A stretch of 64,000 bases of DNA from Oegoconia quadripuncta (GCA_949316235.1 OX438743.1:19589771-19653770), one strand, 5' to 3'; positions 41,042 to 51,959 are shown, numbered from the stretch's first letter. The notes: generated by a model from the letters alone, not told the origin. Made by a program: numbers and translations.

Positions 41042-41312
41042 TCAAGTCAAGTCAAAAAATATTTATTTCGTAGGATAAAGATTATCACTTGAAAGCGTCA
41101 CATTTTTTGTCTTAATATTAAAATTATTGACATTATTGCTCATTCGCAAAGCAGATTCCCCAGAGAAGAACGAGCAAGAAACTCAAGGGTTGCTCTTTTA
41201 AATAGGCTTGGGTTACAATTATATTATATTGTATAATTAGGCTGAATATCGCCGAGCGGTCTATGTCCATGCTTGCTTATCATCCAGATAGTCAGAAATT
41301 TTATATATTTAT
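41042..41312 (-). mobile_element. LINE 3' end, same subfamily as 37276-37660
   Basis: Over ~270 bp it differs from the 37-kb copy at only scattered sites (for example GAAAGCGTCAC versus GAAAACGTCAC). It reaches the DYLDD codons (CTATCTGGATGATAAGC in reverse complement) and is then cut by another LINE tail at 41320. Confidence 0.78.
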
Positions 41313-41319
41313 TTATACA

Positions 41320-41465
41320 AATACAAATACTTTATTTGCACAACAGATAAGAAAATACAGTTTCAGAAAAGTGGTAAGAATAGAATGTACAATTTGGCGA
41401 CCTTATCACTAAAAGCGATATTTATATTTATTATAATTAACATACTTAAACGACACTTTCTTGTT
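41320..41465 (-). mobile_element. LINE tail (TTATTTGCAC / AAGCGATAT type)
   Basis: AATACAAATACTTTATTTGC, then TACAATTTGGCGACCTTATC and ACTAAAAGCGATA. The same layout (A/T-rich tail, GTAC.A..GGCGG.CTTATC..) is at 58612-58730. Confidence 0.6.
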
Positions 41466-41942
41466 AAACGTGTCAAATATTTATTTATGCCAAGATGTAT
41501 TTAATTTATTCATCTACAAGCTTCGATATATTTTATAAGTGCCTAAGTATTTTCACAAGCGTAATTGACCTGAACTCAGTAGTAATTGGATCTTACTTAA
41601 AATTGGGATGTAATACTCAATGTCATCAAATAATTACAAATTGCGTAACCATTGAAATACTGAAATGTCCGATATATTTATGTATTTAAAATAAATGTTT
41701 CATTTACATTTCATATCTATCTATGACGTAAGGGTCCAGGGCCCTTCATTTTTATATCGCTTTATTAGCATGTTTTTGTTAATATCTGTCATTATGTTCT
41801 CTATTGTAAAATACAAATTATTTCAACTCTATAACGAATAGTAATTTTGTCTGGTAGAAATCGCTTAATAGCGATAAGACCGTCTGGTTGTATTTTTTTT
41901 TTGAAGCTATATTTAAGAAGTGTATTGTAGAATTTTGTGCAA
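41466..41942. other. No gene or recognised repeat
   Basis: AT-rich with an incidental frame at 41495-41689. Confidence 0.35.
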
Positions 41943-42215
41943 TAATAATAAATAATAAATAAATATCTTTGCACATACACACAGCGCCATCTAGTTCCAC
42001 ACTAAGCAACTAGGCTTGTATTATAGATACCAGATGGTTGATAAACTACACAAATACTTTTTTTTGTAAATAAATACACAAATAAAAAAAAACATCCATA
42101 ACTCGGGAACACATGTCTGTATTCATCATACAAACATATGCCCCCCGCGGGATTCGAACCCGCGACCTTTTGGTATAGCAGCAGAATTTCTAACCACTAC
42201 ACCAAACAGGTCGTC
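41943..42215 (-). mobile_element. SINE-C, full length, diverged
   Basis: TCTTTGCACATACACACAGC on the tail side, reverse B box GGGATTCGAACCCGCG, and head GACGACCTGTTTGGTGTAGT. The body has lost part of the TTATAATAAG stretch. Confidence 0.86.
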
Positions 42216-43205
42216 AGCAATAAAGTGTCCTTGATTGATTGATTAATAATTATGTGTCATAATTTCATTTATTCTTTTTTGTGAAATTTGTGACGGCGGA
42301 ATGTAGAGAGCCGATATTCTTAAATAAATACCCTTTGACTTTCTGTATTTAGTTACAATGTTCTCATTAACTATTTTAGTGGATAATACAAAAAAAATAT
42401 GATTAGCTAACATACATACATACATAGATAAAGTCACGCCTGTTCATAGGGGTAGGCAGAGACCACAGATTTCGACTTAGTTAACAGCCACAGTAAAAAT
42501 AATTAATGAACCTTATTAGATGACCCGGCTTAAATTTTGGTTAACGCTCAGACCACCGTAAGAAGCGAACAAAGATGAAGCACGCCAAACATCTTGGCGA
42601 TTTTTAAACTTGTTTTTTTGGGCGTTTGGCAGAGTACTTCTAAACCGATGATCTATCTCTTCCAGTGGATGTCGATAAAAGGGGACTAAATCTTGTTTAG
42701 CATAACGTTGATGGGTAGCGGCTTCATTGGTTATGTAGCTCTTGAAAAGCTCCGTCCACTATCCATGTCCAGATCCACGAGCGCAAAAACCTATGCCCTG
42801 GGAGTAAGTATTCATCTGCGCCATTCTTTTTCTCACACAAACTGTAAACTTATAGCGGTTAGATGTTTTCCTTGAATAAAAAATCAACTCTTTCACTCGA
42901 CAATTACAAGGAGATAAAGATAAATCATCAAAATCGCTATTATAAGACAAAGTTTATGTACGACATTGCTAGACGTATCGCGCGGGACGACGAATGGGCC
43001 GCTTCGATCGTACGGAAAAAGACTCATTCGGCGTCGTTGCGTTTTTGTTGCACGGTGGTGACGTAGGCCGCGCTATAAACTATATACGCAGTAATATAAC
43101 AGTAGCATGAAAATTTATACACTTTTATCCTCAGCATGAACTTAAATATCAAAAAATAAATAGTTTTCAACTATTTATCTTGCGCATGAGTTTGTGTGTA
43201 AGTAA
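42216..43205. other. No supported gene
   Basis: There is a short (TTGA)n and a (ATAC)n run. 42600-42830 holds overlapping + and - frames with faint LINE flavour. 42863-43066 is open (MYDIARRIARDDEWAASIVR) in a GC-rich patch but has no splice sites, repeat partner or recognised motif. Confidence 0.35.
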
Positions 43206-43207
43206 TA

Positions 43208-43497
43208 TCAATCAAGTACACTTTATTGCACAAGAATTTAGGAATACACTGGATAAATACAGTTTCGAAATTGTACAATCAGGCGGTCGCTATATATACA
43301 TATTTAAATGTAGAGTGTTCGTTAAGCCTACGACAGGTTGTTTGGATTCTTGGGTCCCCACGGCCACGCCGACAACGGTGCGCGCGAAGGAACACCCAGG
43401 AGATTTTAGTTGATAGGTCGGCCTTCTGCCGAAGTCCAACATAATCCGCCCCCCTCCCGGATAAGCATGAGCGTTTCTCCTGGTAAAAAAAAAAAAA
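43208..43497. mobile_element. Two LINE 3' ends back to back
   Basis: 43210-43310 (minus) has AGTACACTTTATTGCAC and GTACAATCAGGCGGTCGC. 43355-43497 (plus) has AACACCCAGGAGATTTTAGT, TAATCCGCCCCCCTCCCGG and TTTCTCCTGGT followed by a 13-bp poly-A. The second resembles R1/jockey-type 3' UTRs in the way it follows a frame with ...HPGDFS-stop. Confidence 0.58.
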
Positions 43498-43564
43498 GGT
43501 TGTTTGGATTCGCAACTGCTAGATACCTGACTAATATAGAATAAATATAGACTTCACGGCAGAC

Positions 43565-43900
43565 AGTTTTTTTTATTATGCACAACGGATTGGTACTTGA
43601 CCTCAATCACTCCTGATGTCAAGTGAAGATGAGGTCGAAGGTAGAAGCGTACTGACCCGGAAACCCGAACACATTTGGAGGGCTGGCTATCTTATCTCTG
43701 ACAACCGGAACACAATGCTATTAACATTGCTGCTTGGCGGCAGATTTAGATAAGATGGTGGAAGCTAGCCAGGTGGACATTTAAAATGCTCTACCACCAA
43801 CCAAACCGAGTACTTAAACATGTACCCCGCTGGGATCGAACCCGCGACCTCCGAATCGTAAACCCAATGTTGTTTACATTGAGCCACGGAGGAGGTACAC
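43565..43900 (-). mobile_element. SINE-A, full length
   Basis: The poly-T run, GCACAACGGATTGGTACTTG and the complete body run to minus-strand head CCTCCGTGGCTCAATGTAAA with B box GGTTCGATCCCAGCGGGG (one C lost). Confidence 0.89.
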
Positions 43901-44487
43901 TAGGTTTGCAAATTTATGTTTCTTAAAAATTAAATCACCTACTCCTCATATATAGCAAATTTGTCGAATCCAGACAAGGCATCTAAAATACATAATCAAT
44001 ATTGCTCATACGTTCATTCAGCAGTCAATAAACAAACGAGGGAACACCTCAGTCCAGACAGAAGGAAAAGGCAACCACGTGCAACGCCATACCAGTCTCA
44101 AGACGATCCATATTTTTGGATCCGATCCATAAGCAAAGGACCAATGACTTACTCCAGTTACTACTTACTTATTTAGCTGTGCTACGTAAGGTAGGGTAAC
44201 CTCTTAAGGTGGTCGCTAAAGATGCTCTCAGCTAGGGTTGTCGCCAGCGGCTGTTTCTGATCTGAATTTTTTAGCTTAATGGATTTATGCTTTGGTTTTT
44301 AAAAATTGTGTTTAGGTACACAAAAAAGATAGCTAAAATTAAAGACTTATTTGACAAATAAATTTAACAAGAAATAATTACTTCTTGTGTTTAACACTCG
44401 ATATTGTTTGCTTATGACTGCCGTTATTTAAAAAAAATATTTGACCAAGGTAATGCAGTCAAAAAAATCTGAAATTTAACAGACGTT
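43901..44487. other. No gene or recognised repeat
   Basis: The 43961-44176 frame (71 codons) shows no family resemblance and lies between repeats. Confidence 0.35.
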
Positions 44488-44870
44488 CATACCGCAAGAC
44501 TGGTTGACTTTAGCTATTTCCACAGCTTGATGTCATATGGCATATTGTTGTGGGGAAACGGCAATGACATACATATCATTTTTGTTCTGCAGAAGCGCGC
44601 TATTCGTGCCATTTAGGACCTAGAGTGTCTCTTAGAGATAACTTTAAGGAAATTAATATCTTAATAATGGCATCTCGACGAGAATTTGATATATGCAAAA
44701 AATACAATCTTATTCGCAAAAAATAATTATAGGCACAATGTTAATAAGAATAAGAATCTGTTTATGTTAGCCGACTTCACAAAGTTGTAGTTGTATACTC
44801 TTTTATAATAAAGTTCCAGTAGACATTCAAAATTTGCCTTTAAATATATTTAAAGCAATCAAATAAATCA
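44488..44870 (+). pseudogene. LINE RT C-terminal remnant with frameshifts
   Basis: The plus strand reads YFHSLMSYGILLWGNGNDIH, then IFVLQKRAIRAI and a stop, then broken codons for SLR..FKEINI, MASRREFD and finally YNKVPVDIQNLPLNIFKAI. The order (thumb and C-terminal region) is that of lepidopteran CR1/jockey-group LINEs. It extends further 5' than the other copies and ends without the YYKISDYL part. Confidence 0.76.
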
Positions 44871-46015
44871 AAAATTAAGAATAAATTTTTAAAATTGCAT
44901 TCGCTATTGACAAACTTTTCTTTAATAATAAAGACGTTATTTATTTACGTTACAATCGGGAATAATAATAATACAATTTGTTATTAAAAACAAACTTTTC
45001 TTGTAGGTATAACATTATGTTATTTTTGTCAACCCTGCGGGTTAACTGGGATTTTCTGTTTTGGTCCGACGATTCCCCAAATGGTTGCGTACAGTTATTA
45101 CATAACTGTATGAATGGGTTAAGTCGATGTTTTTGTTTTTGATTAGTAAGGAAAGTGAGACGAATAAGGTGTTGACGTTTTAGGTGTGTGAATAAATATC
45201 TTTGCCTAAGCAGGGAGGTGGTTGAACGGGAAGTTTATCCGGTTGTTTGTTTGGATCGGCTTACTCGGAGATCTGTTTGTCGAAGAACCTATTTATTTAT
45301 AGTAGAGTTTATGAGGCGAGTGTCGGGGGACAGTGCCGTATTTACGCGAATTAATGATTTCGGAATCGGTGTTCAATAAACAGTTGCTCGACAGGTAGTC
45401 CAGTAAGTTTAACTTATATAATCCTAAAGGCCGTAATTGGAGCATAGCACATGGAGACACTTGTCAGTGTTAGTTTAAAAATGTTTTCTAAAAAAAAATC
45501 GTTCAATAACTACTTAATATTTAAGAAAAATTTTAACGAGATCTAATAAGTGATATGACTCACTATTTTTTAGAAAATATAAAGTAGCCATTGATTAATT
45601 ATTTAGAAAGATATAGGCTTGCTTTAGATATAATATAGATATTTAGTAATAAAACTTAGACTATGTGATTAAACTCACCAATGTGAAGTTCATTACGTCG
45701 TGGAATATACGTAGAACTCCTGTAACTATTTTCAAAAAATCGATCAATAACTTCTTTACATTTAAATTTCATCGAGGGCAAATGTCATGTGACTCGGTAG
45801 TTAAAAAAAATGTTTTAGAAGATCTTTGCTTCTTCTGCAACGCAATGAAGTTCACAGTGGTAACTTTAATTTAATATTGTAGGTTTTCTAACTAAATACA
45901 TAAAGCATATTATATAATGGTTAGGAAACATGTTTATTCCATACTGATGGATACTCTTTCATTCTAAAAAAAATCAGGATATTTAAGATTACAGAAAGAT
46001 ACACCACGAAAATTA
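44871..46015. other. No supported gene
   Basis: 45010-45420 is a moderately GC-rich block with AATAAATATC and AATAAACAG words and a 63-codon frame (45188-45379). It could be an unrecognised LTR or UTR, but no paired repeat is present. The remainder is AT-rich. Confidence 0.35.
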
Positions 46016-46019
46016 TGTA

Positions 46020-46185
46020 TTGTTTACTGGACGTGACTTTTATCCGACACTACATTCGTACAACGGTCCTTTGGCCGGAGGAATCTTTCACCGACAGTAC
46101 ATTTGACGGACAAGAAAATAAAATGACAGCACTTTGGCCCGACAAATAATTGGCCGATAGTACATTCGATTGATTGATAGTTTAT
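46020..46185. repeat. Degenerate short-repeat tract (GGCCGACAGTACATTCGAC-like)
   Basis: Recurring phrases are CCGACACTACATTCGTAC, ACCGACAGTACATTTGAC, GCACTTTGGCCCGACAAAT and GCCGATAGTACATTCGATTG. Spacing is roughly 30-40 bp. It looks like the repeat-built interior of a mobile element. No second copy is in the window. Confidence 0.6.
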
Positions 46186-46474
46186 CGAAAACAGATAACT
46201 ACGAAGACGCCATTTTCTTGAATGAGATAATAATAGCTTTTAGGTGTCCATATGCACGAAAGCCCGTAAAACAAATAGATCAAAATCAATTATAATATTC
46301 GATAATATCGAGTAAAAGCAACTCTGATTTAACCATTGTTTTATTTTTTAAACAAAACATAAAAATATGTAATCCACGCGACCACTGTAGGGTTAACAAG
46401 GTAAATTTCTAATGTGTCTTACTCAAATGTTTTGAATTTTCACTGATAGTCGGTGCTTTGTTGAAAATTATTCA

Positions 46475-46605
46475 GCCAGTCTATGATATTTTGTGATAAT
46501 GCATTCTTAATAAGTTTCTTTTTTTTATAGTACCTTAAAATTGATTGAAAGGAAGATTTTCTACATCAATGGGATCCTCATTGAAAAAGTGTACCTACAT
46601 AGTGA
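46475..46605 (-). pseudogene. LINE C-terminus remnant, decayed
   Basis: TTGTGATAATGCATTCTTAA, ATTGATTGAAAGGAAGATTT and CACTTTTTCAATGAGGATCC-like reverse codons follow the family order (F.N..P.DV..LP.(F)QF..). Frames are broken. Confidence 0.58.
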
Positions 46606-46619
46606 TTTCAATGAATTCC

Positions 46620-46880
46620 TTTTCTTTTTTTTGTGATTAAATAGCACTTGACCTCAATCACACCTGATGTTAAGTGAAGATGAGGCCGAAGGTGGAAACG
46701 AAGGAAGAAACTCCATCTTATTTGGAGGACTGGCTATCTTATCTCTGACAACCGGAACATAACAATGCTTTTAATATTGCTAGTTTGGCGGCAGACTTAG
46801 ATAAATCTGTGGTTGCTAGCCAGGCTGACAAATGTAAATTTTTTTTTAATTTTAAATAAAATACCCTACCACCAGCCAAA
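46620..46880 (-). mobile_element. SINE-A, head-truncated
   Basis: TTGACCTCAATCACACCTGA, GACTGGCTATCTTATCTCTG and CTAGCCAGGCTGACAAATG, with a short poly-T insertion before ACCCTACCACCAGCC. The head is missing. Confidence 0.82.
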
Positions 46881-47583
46881 TTAATTTCGTATCTAATTAA
46901 GTATTGTCGCTCTAGTATTTGTGTTATTTCTCTGTAAAACTTCTAGTGTCTTTGGCTACCATACATCCGGTATTGTTAAAGTCATGACCAAGACCTTGCT
47001 ATGGCAAATACGTGACAAATGTGATCCAGAATATTCCGGATTTTAGTAACTAAATACTAAACCAAATAAGCCATTGAAAAATATTCCGCATAACAAAACA
47101 CGCGTATTACGTAAACTATACAATTAACGTATATGGACAAAATTAGTTTTACAATAATTAGAGTGGCACCACCAAAAGGGGTCGCACCATAAACGGGGGC
47201 GCTAAATTGCCGGTCCAAACATTGTCGCCCCCCTATTTGGTGACGAGAATTAGTGGTCAAATGTTGTCTTTTCATGACAAAATGACAAAGGCTGCGTTAA
47301 GTGATGTTACGTCAGGTGTCGCCAAGGATCTCCTAAGGTTTTAAATACGATAAGCAAACATTGTTTAAAGACCTCCAGAAACAATAGGTATACCTACTAT
47401 GGAATAAATCTATTTTGCGGTTATATAACTCATTTACTTACCTTTTCATTCTATTCTATTCTTTTATCCCGGAGAAACTAAATCCGTGCGAGCGAATAGG
47501 CATCCTTATTGAATTATTACAAGTATTTAGTCCGTAAACTTAGGCTTTTCATTTTTCTTAAAGATGAGTTTTTACGACCTGTT
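46881..47583. other. No gene or recognised repeat
   Basis: A C/G-run rich patch at 47160-47240 (CACCACCAAAAGGGGTCGC, CATTGTCGCCCCCCTATTTG) is the only local peculiarity. Confidence 0.35.
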
Positions 47584-47672
47584 AAAGATAAGATATCGAG
47601 TCCCCCAAGTAAGTGAGGTTCCGGGTATGCGTGTATCCATCTTCAATTAACATTAAGTGTGATTTGATGATT
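47584..47672 (+). mobile_element. SINE-A 3' fragment, decayed
   Basis: GATAAGATATCGAGTCCCCC, AGTGAGGTTCCGGGTATGCG and CAATTAACATTAAGTGTGAT retain the family order. Confidence 0.68.
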
Positions 47673-47829
47673 AAGGCTGCCTGCCCACGACCGATAATCG
47701 GTGACCGATTTTTGTAGCAGAAAAATGGAAAACCCCACGTCCTACAAAAAATCAGTCACAATATCGGTGATAAAAGATAATCATAATTTGAATACTAGAA
47801 ACAAAAATAAAATTGAAATTCCACAATTT

Positions 47830-48245
47830 AGACTTAGCTAGGTTAGCACATCCTTTGTGGGACACAGCATACGCTTTTACAATAAAATACCAGAACATGT
47901 ATTGAGTTTAACCGAGCAGAAATTTAAACGCCACATTAAAGAAACTCTGTGTAAGAAGGGTTATTACAGGATAGATGATTATTTAGGCGATAAGAGGTCT
48001 GGTGTTAGCTGGTCGTTATGTTAATTGCTATTATTTTGTAATATGTAATATAAAATGTAATATTATTGTAAAGATGGAAACTAATTGAAAAGATGTGTTG
48101 TTGCGGAGTTTCTTGTCGCTTCTTCTCCCTAACCATAACACCTTGTGAAGCGATGTAGTTTAAAAAAAAATAACATGTTGACTTTCAATAAGTGATATTT
48201 TTGTATCCTACATTGAATAAAAATATTTTTGATTTTGATTTTGAC
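47830..48245 (+). pseudogene. 5'-truncated LINE: C-terminus, UTR and (TTTTGA)n tail
   Basis: TSFVGHSIRFYNKIPEHVLS, LTEQKFKRHIKETLCKKGYY and RIDDYLGDKRSGVSWSLC then stop. The UTR has GTTTCTTGTCGCTTCTTCTC and the tail ATTTTTGATTTTGATTTTGA. It belongs with the 57415-57800 subfamily (NLIPENI..LTEKKFK). The ORF end is intact. Confidence 0.82.
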
Positions 48246-48845
48246 GAAAAAATCGGCCCGATTATCGGTACACATAACACCCTTAGACACACATATAAAA
48301 CTTCGGTTGTGGGCGGGCACACTTACACTTTTCTAAATTTTCAATGTTGAGATGTCTTACTGTTTTATGATTGTCATATAATGAACCACAAAGTCACCTT
48401 TCCAATCCACTGGCTGATCTCACTAGCCGATACCTGCCGAGGCGTAAACCGTTACTTTCCGATCTAATTTTCCTAAAAAGCGATTTTCTGTAACCGTTCT
48501 TTAGAACAATCGTAAACATCCCAAAAAGGGTAAAGAGCCATTAACAGAACGTTGATTCAGAAAATGATCACACACTGATACCATTTTGGATCGAATTAAC
48601 GGATTTAAAGAAACAGGGTAAACTGTACTGTTGTGGATGCTACAGTATCATATTCTCAATTGTTTATAGGTTACCTGAAAAGGAATACCTAAGTTTAAAT
48701 TGAAAATATAGAAAAGCCCCAAGTAAACAAAGGATTGTTATCATCTGAATCCGCAACCGTTGTCCTACCGATACGCCATTGGACTGTTCGTCGACAGGAA
48801 GAATCATTTAGTTCCGTTCCGTATGGGTTTATCGAAAATTTTTGA
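48246..48845. other. No gene or recognised repeat
   Basis: AT-rich; the minus-strand frame at 48695-48946 overlaps a repeat and has no recognised motif. Confidence 0.35.
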
Positions 48846-48948
48846 TCGAATTCGACTATGGTTCCTTGGGGAAACTTGTTCGTAATCAAGCGTAGCGTCA
48901 CCAGTGAATGGGAATTACACAAATTCAAATTCACCCTGTATAACATAA
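48846..48948 (+). repeat. Dispersed repeat, copy 1 (inverse of 58745-58855)
   Basis: CGAATTCGACTATGGTTCCT, TGGGGAAACTTGTTCGTAAT and GGGAATTACACAAATTCAAA are found inverted at 58745-58855. In both places it lies near SINE or LINE tails. Its nature is unknown. Confidence 0.72.
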
Positions 48949-48965
48949 ACTTAGGTGTTTTCTTT

Positions 48966-49018
48966 TTGTTTTTTTTTATGCACGACGGGTTCTTACTTGA
49001 CTTCAGTCACACCTTATT
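48966..49018 (-). mobile_element. SINE-A 3' scrap
   Basis: The poly-T run, GCACGACGGGTTCTTACTTG and ACTTCAGTCACACCTTA. Only the last ~50 bp are kept. Confidence 0.7.
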
Positions 49019-49275
49019 TCAATCTAGTTCCAACAATTTAGATGTGCAGTTGGGGTATTACCAGCTTGACCTGATGATCTTCGATTTGTTCTTCCTTCTC
49101 CGTAATTTTTCCATACAAACCCAAGCTGCACATTACATGTAGTCACCCAGCGAGTGAGTGTGCAAAAACGAGACAATCGTCTAAATATGTCAAGCTGTTC
49201 TGCTATTTACAATGAGACCAACGTGACGATAACCTCTTTCATTTACATAAAGAGTCACGAGATCAGCTGTCAAAT

Positions 49276-49728
49276 TTGACAAGCGTTTGGTGTAGTGGAT
49301 AGTGAGCCTGTCAGCGAAACCAAGGGTTGCGGGTTCGAATCTCGCTAAAGGTATTTGTGTGATGAATATGAACATTTATTCCCAAATCATGGATGTTTAT
49401 ATAAATATGTTTTTTTAGTTAGTTAGTTTTTCTTTCTTTTTGTTAATATGCAGAAGCTTGCAAATCTTAAATAAATGCTCTCACACCCACACACATGCGC
49501 ACGCGCAACTTGTAAAATTATAACGTGCTAGTTCCATCACCTTTATGCTCTGCATGCATGTGTCTAATTTAACAAATGCTACTTATAAAATGTAATGACC
49601 AGTGAAATTGTTTCTCCATTATGGAAATTTTGGCATCCACGATGCTACAGCAAATGTATAATTATGTATGGTCCTTTTTGTGTTAGTTAGTTAGTTTGGT
49701 GCTAGATAATTGGTGTAAGTGTCCGAAC
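49276..49728 (+). mobile_element. SINE-B split by a ~270-bp insertion
   Basis: The first part (49276-49410) has TTTGGTGTAGTGGATAGTGA, B box GGTTCGAATCTCGC and GGATGTTTATATAAATATG. The last part (49684-49728) has GGTGCTAGATAATTGGTGTA and AGTGTCCGAA. Between them 49411-49683 is foreign and bounded on both sides by TTAGTTAGTTAGTTT, a likely target duplication. Confidence 0.8.
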
Positions 49729-49842
49729 CATTCAATTGTGTATTATAGGCATTTAACTAACAGTTATAGATATCTTACCTACCAATCTACTTACTGTTAG
49801 ACGACTTAAAAGAAATCTTGGAGTTATCGGTGAGCATATTTT

Positions 49843-50365
49843 TGACGACCTGTTTGGTGTGGTTGTTAGCAACTCTGACCACTATACCAAAAGGTTGCGG
49901 GTTCGAATCCCGCTAGAGGCATGTTTGTGTGATGAATACGGACATGTGTACCCGAGTTATGGATGTTTTCATTTATAATAAGTATTTATATACAAAAAAA
50001 TATGTATTTATGTAGTATATCAACCATCTGGTATCCACAACACAAGCCTATAGTTGCTTACTGTGGAACTAGATAGTTATGATGTCACCTAAAAATGTTA
50101 AAATCATTTTTGATACAAGTAGCGAAGAAACTAAAAGAAGCTAAGGTATGGACCTCACTGCCCGCGTCGGTTTTTCCCGACACTTACAACCTTGGGATCT
50201 TCAAGTCTAGAGTGAATAGGCATTTGCTGGGTGCGCGTCTTCGGCAACATCGTCACTTTCCTTCAGGAGATTGTAGCCAAACGCGAAACCAGTTTATAAT
50301 AAAAAAAAAAACCTAATTAGATGGCGATGTGTGTATGTCTAAGGATATTTATTTATTTATTTATA
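49843..50365 (+). mobile_element. SINE-C interrupted by a LINE fragment
   Basis: The first part (49843-50080) runs from GACGACCTGTTTGGTGTGG to ACTGTGGAACTAGATAG. The tail (50318-50365) resumes TTAGATGGCGATGTGTGTAT and GTCTAAGGATATTTATTT. TAGATRG sequence repeats at both junctions, consistent with a target duplication. Confidence 0.85.
50085..50314 (+). pseudogene. Nested 5'-truncated LINE (SLPASVFPDTYNLGIFKSRVN type) with poly-A
   Basis: The plus strand reads KVWTSLPASVFPDTYNLGIF, KSRVNRHLLGARLRQHRHFP and SGDCSQTRNQFIIKKKT. The W.SLP..VFP..YNL..FK..VN.(HL) pattern is a well-known lepidopteran LINE C-terminus, different from the YYKISDYL family. It ends in AATAAAAAAAAAAACC inside SINE-C. Confidence 0.82.
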
Positions 50366-50734
50366 TTTAATTACATTTTAAAAAATATATACCGCGGAAT
50401 ATAGACCCTCTTCCATTTTTGATTGAATTCGTTTAAAAAATCATAAATTTATTAATTCTAGGCCGGCTATGAGCCAGTTACCCTATCGGTGTTAGCTGGC
50501 CGTTGAACTCGTCGCGTCATCAAACCAAACTACGCGCCCTAACTCTACCTTTTTGGTAACGCGTGGTCCGGATCGCTTTCCAATCTCGATCCGCTATGGA
50601 TCGGTCCGAGATGATTCAGTTTGTTTACTTGTAACAACGTCCAGACGTAAGTTCACGGCGTTGATTCTGTAAGCTTATTGACATCGCACTGATATCGTAA
50701 ATAGCATTTGTTATCGAGTACCGAGTGGCGAGTG
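50366..50734. other. No gene or recognised repeat
   Basis: Includes a GC-richer piece at 50460-50600 (CCTATCGGTGTTAGCTGGCC, GATCGGTCCGAGATG) with no frame of note. Confidence 0.35.
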
Positions 50735-51012
50735 TCGGTCTCCCAATTTAGGAGGCCCGGGTTAGATTCCCAGGCAAGCCATGTACAGTCGCCAACACAA
50801 TTAAGGTAGCATCAGGTTTAAAGCAATGAGTTTTCAAATATAATTTAATTACTTATGTGCATTTATGTCACTGCTCTTAAACGGTGAAGGAAAACATCTT
50901 CAGGAAACCTGCATGCCTGAGGAATAAAACTTCAAAGACATGTTAAGTCCCCCGTATAATACAAGGGAAGGCCTATATCCCTGCAGTGGAATGTTTACGG
51001 GCTGATGATGAT
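50735..51012 (+). mobile_element. SINE-D, A box lost
   Basis: It starts GTCTCCCAATTTAGGAGGCC, has B box GGGTTAGATTCCCAGGCAAG, a family-atypical 45-bp insert (CAGTCGCCAACACAATT...), then CTGCTCTTAAACGGTGAAGG and CCCTGCAGTGGAATGTTTAC to GATGATGAT. Confidence 0.82.
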
Positions 51013-51409
51013 AGATAATTAAAGCATTCATAGCAGTAGGTATTTTCTGTGTGTTTGGCATGTAAAAAGATCAATAAATGCCGACCCGTCTCTTCTCGGC
51101 GTAACTACGAAAAGGAGCTAGGCGGTGCCGTGGCATGGCGTCCCCACGCTCAAGGAGCATCTGGACACTATTCAGCAAACATTTAACCATAGCTGTCCTC
51201 GCAAACATTCTCCGACCTCCAGAATGTAAGAGCCTCAATTATCGTCATATATCGCAGAGCGTGTCTTTGCGAAAACTAAGGCTAGGAAGAGATTGTTAAC
51301 TGAATTACGTTAACGTCTGGAAGTCAATATGCAGAACTTTCTGATGTATACTTAATCATTTTGTGCTAACCCATTTAGATTCTCCTATTGTTTTACGTGA
51401 TGATGGTTT
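51013..51409. other. Unclassified, possibly LINE-derived
   Basis: GACCCGTCTCTTCTCGGCGT and GCGGTGCCGTGGCATGGCGT resemble phrases found in LINE copies, but no frame or partner repeat supports an assignment. Confidence 0.35.
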
Positions 51410-51478
51410 TTTTTTGCACTTGACCTCAATCACAGATGTTATTAACATTACTGCTTGGCGGCAGATTTAGATTTAGGG
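51410..51478 (-). mobile_element. SINE-A with a large internal deletion
   Basis: TTTTTTTGCACTTGACCTCA and ATCACAGATG join directly to TTATTAACATTACTGCTTGG and CGGCAGATTTAG. About 130 bp of body is missing between them. Confidence 0.78.
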
Positions 51479-51499
51479 TTTGCCTGGAAGATAAGGATT

Positions 51500-51880
51500 A
51501 GCGATTAAAATGTAGTTTACTCTCGGGCCTTGGGGACCTGGTGCTCATTATCTCTTTAAGGAGATTTCTGAGCGCTTGGTCAATGCGTCCTATGATCGGA
51601 AGGCTGGCCTGTATTTCGCGCAAAGGATTAGCCTCGCCATACAGCGGGGTAACTCTGCCAGCCTTCTGGGAACGCTCCCGTTTTCGAGGGATCTGGGTCA
51701 AGTTTTTTATTTGTAAATAGTAGTTGAGTTTTATTTATTTCTTTTAATTATGTACGTTCCTAGGTTTTATTTTAAATAAATAAGAAAAATAGAAGTTTCT
51801 ATAAGATATTAAAATGTACCTTCCTTATTTAAACAATAAAGCGTATTTGATTGATTGAACTTTTTTAATATCACTAATGT
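51500..51880 (+). pseudogene. LINE C-terminus (GPGAHYLFKEISERL...QRISLAIQRGN) with UTR and (TTGA)n tail
   Basis: From ~51515 the plus strand reads FTLGPWGPGAHYLFKEISER, LVNASYDRKAGLYFAQRISL, AIQRGNSASLLGTLPFSRDL and GQVFYL then stop. The FL.QRIS.AIQRGN motif is shared by many animal LINE ORF ends. The UTR carries AATAAAGCGTATTTGATTGA. The intact frame over ~65 codons suggests a fairly recent truncated insertion. A minus-strand frame here is a shadow. Confidence 0.75.
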
Positions 51881-51959
51881 AGGCAGGTAACTATAGTGCA
51901 ACCTTATAATAAAAAACCATATACCATCTGCTTTGTTTTATTGCCTAATAGAAATCTAA

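Noticed and set aside
42863..43066. 67-codon plus ORF (…YDIARRIARDDEWAASIVRKK…)
   Set aside because: GC-rich and superficially protein-like, but it has no splice borders, no repeat partner and no recognised family. It is left unannotated as a gene.
45010..45420. Possible solo LTR or UTR-like block with AATAAA words
   Set aside because: No matching second LTR, no TG...CA ends with a clear target duplication, and no adjacent gag or pol.
51498..51701. Minus-strand 67-codon ORF (MTQIPRKRERSQKAGR...)
   Set aside because: The plus strand carries the LINE C-terminal motif QRISLAIQRGN to a stop, so the minus frame is a shadow.
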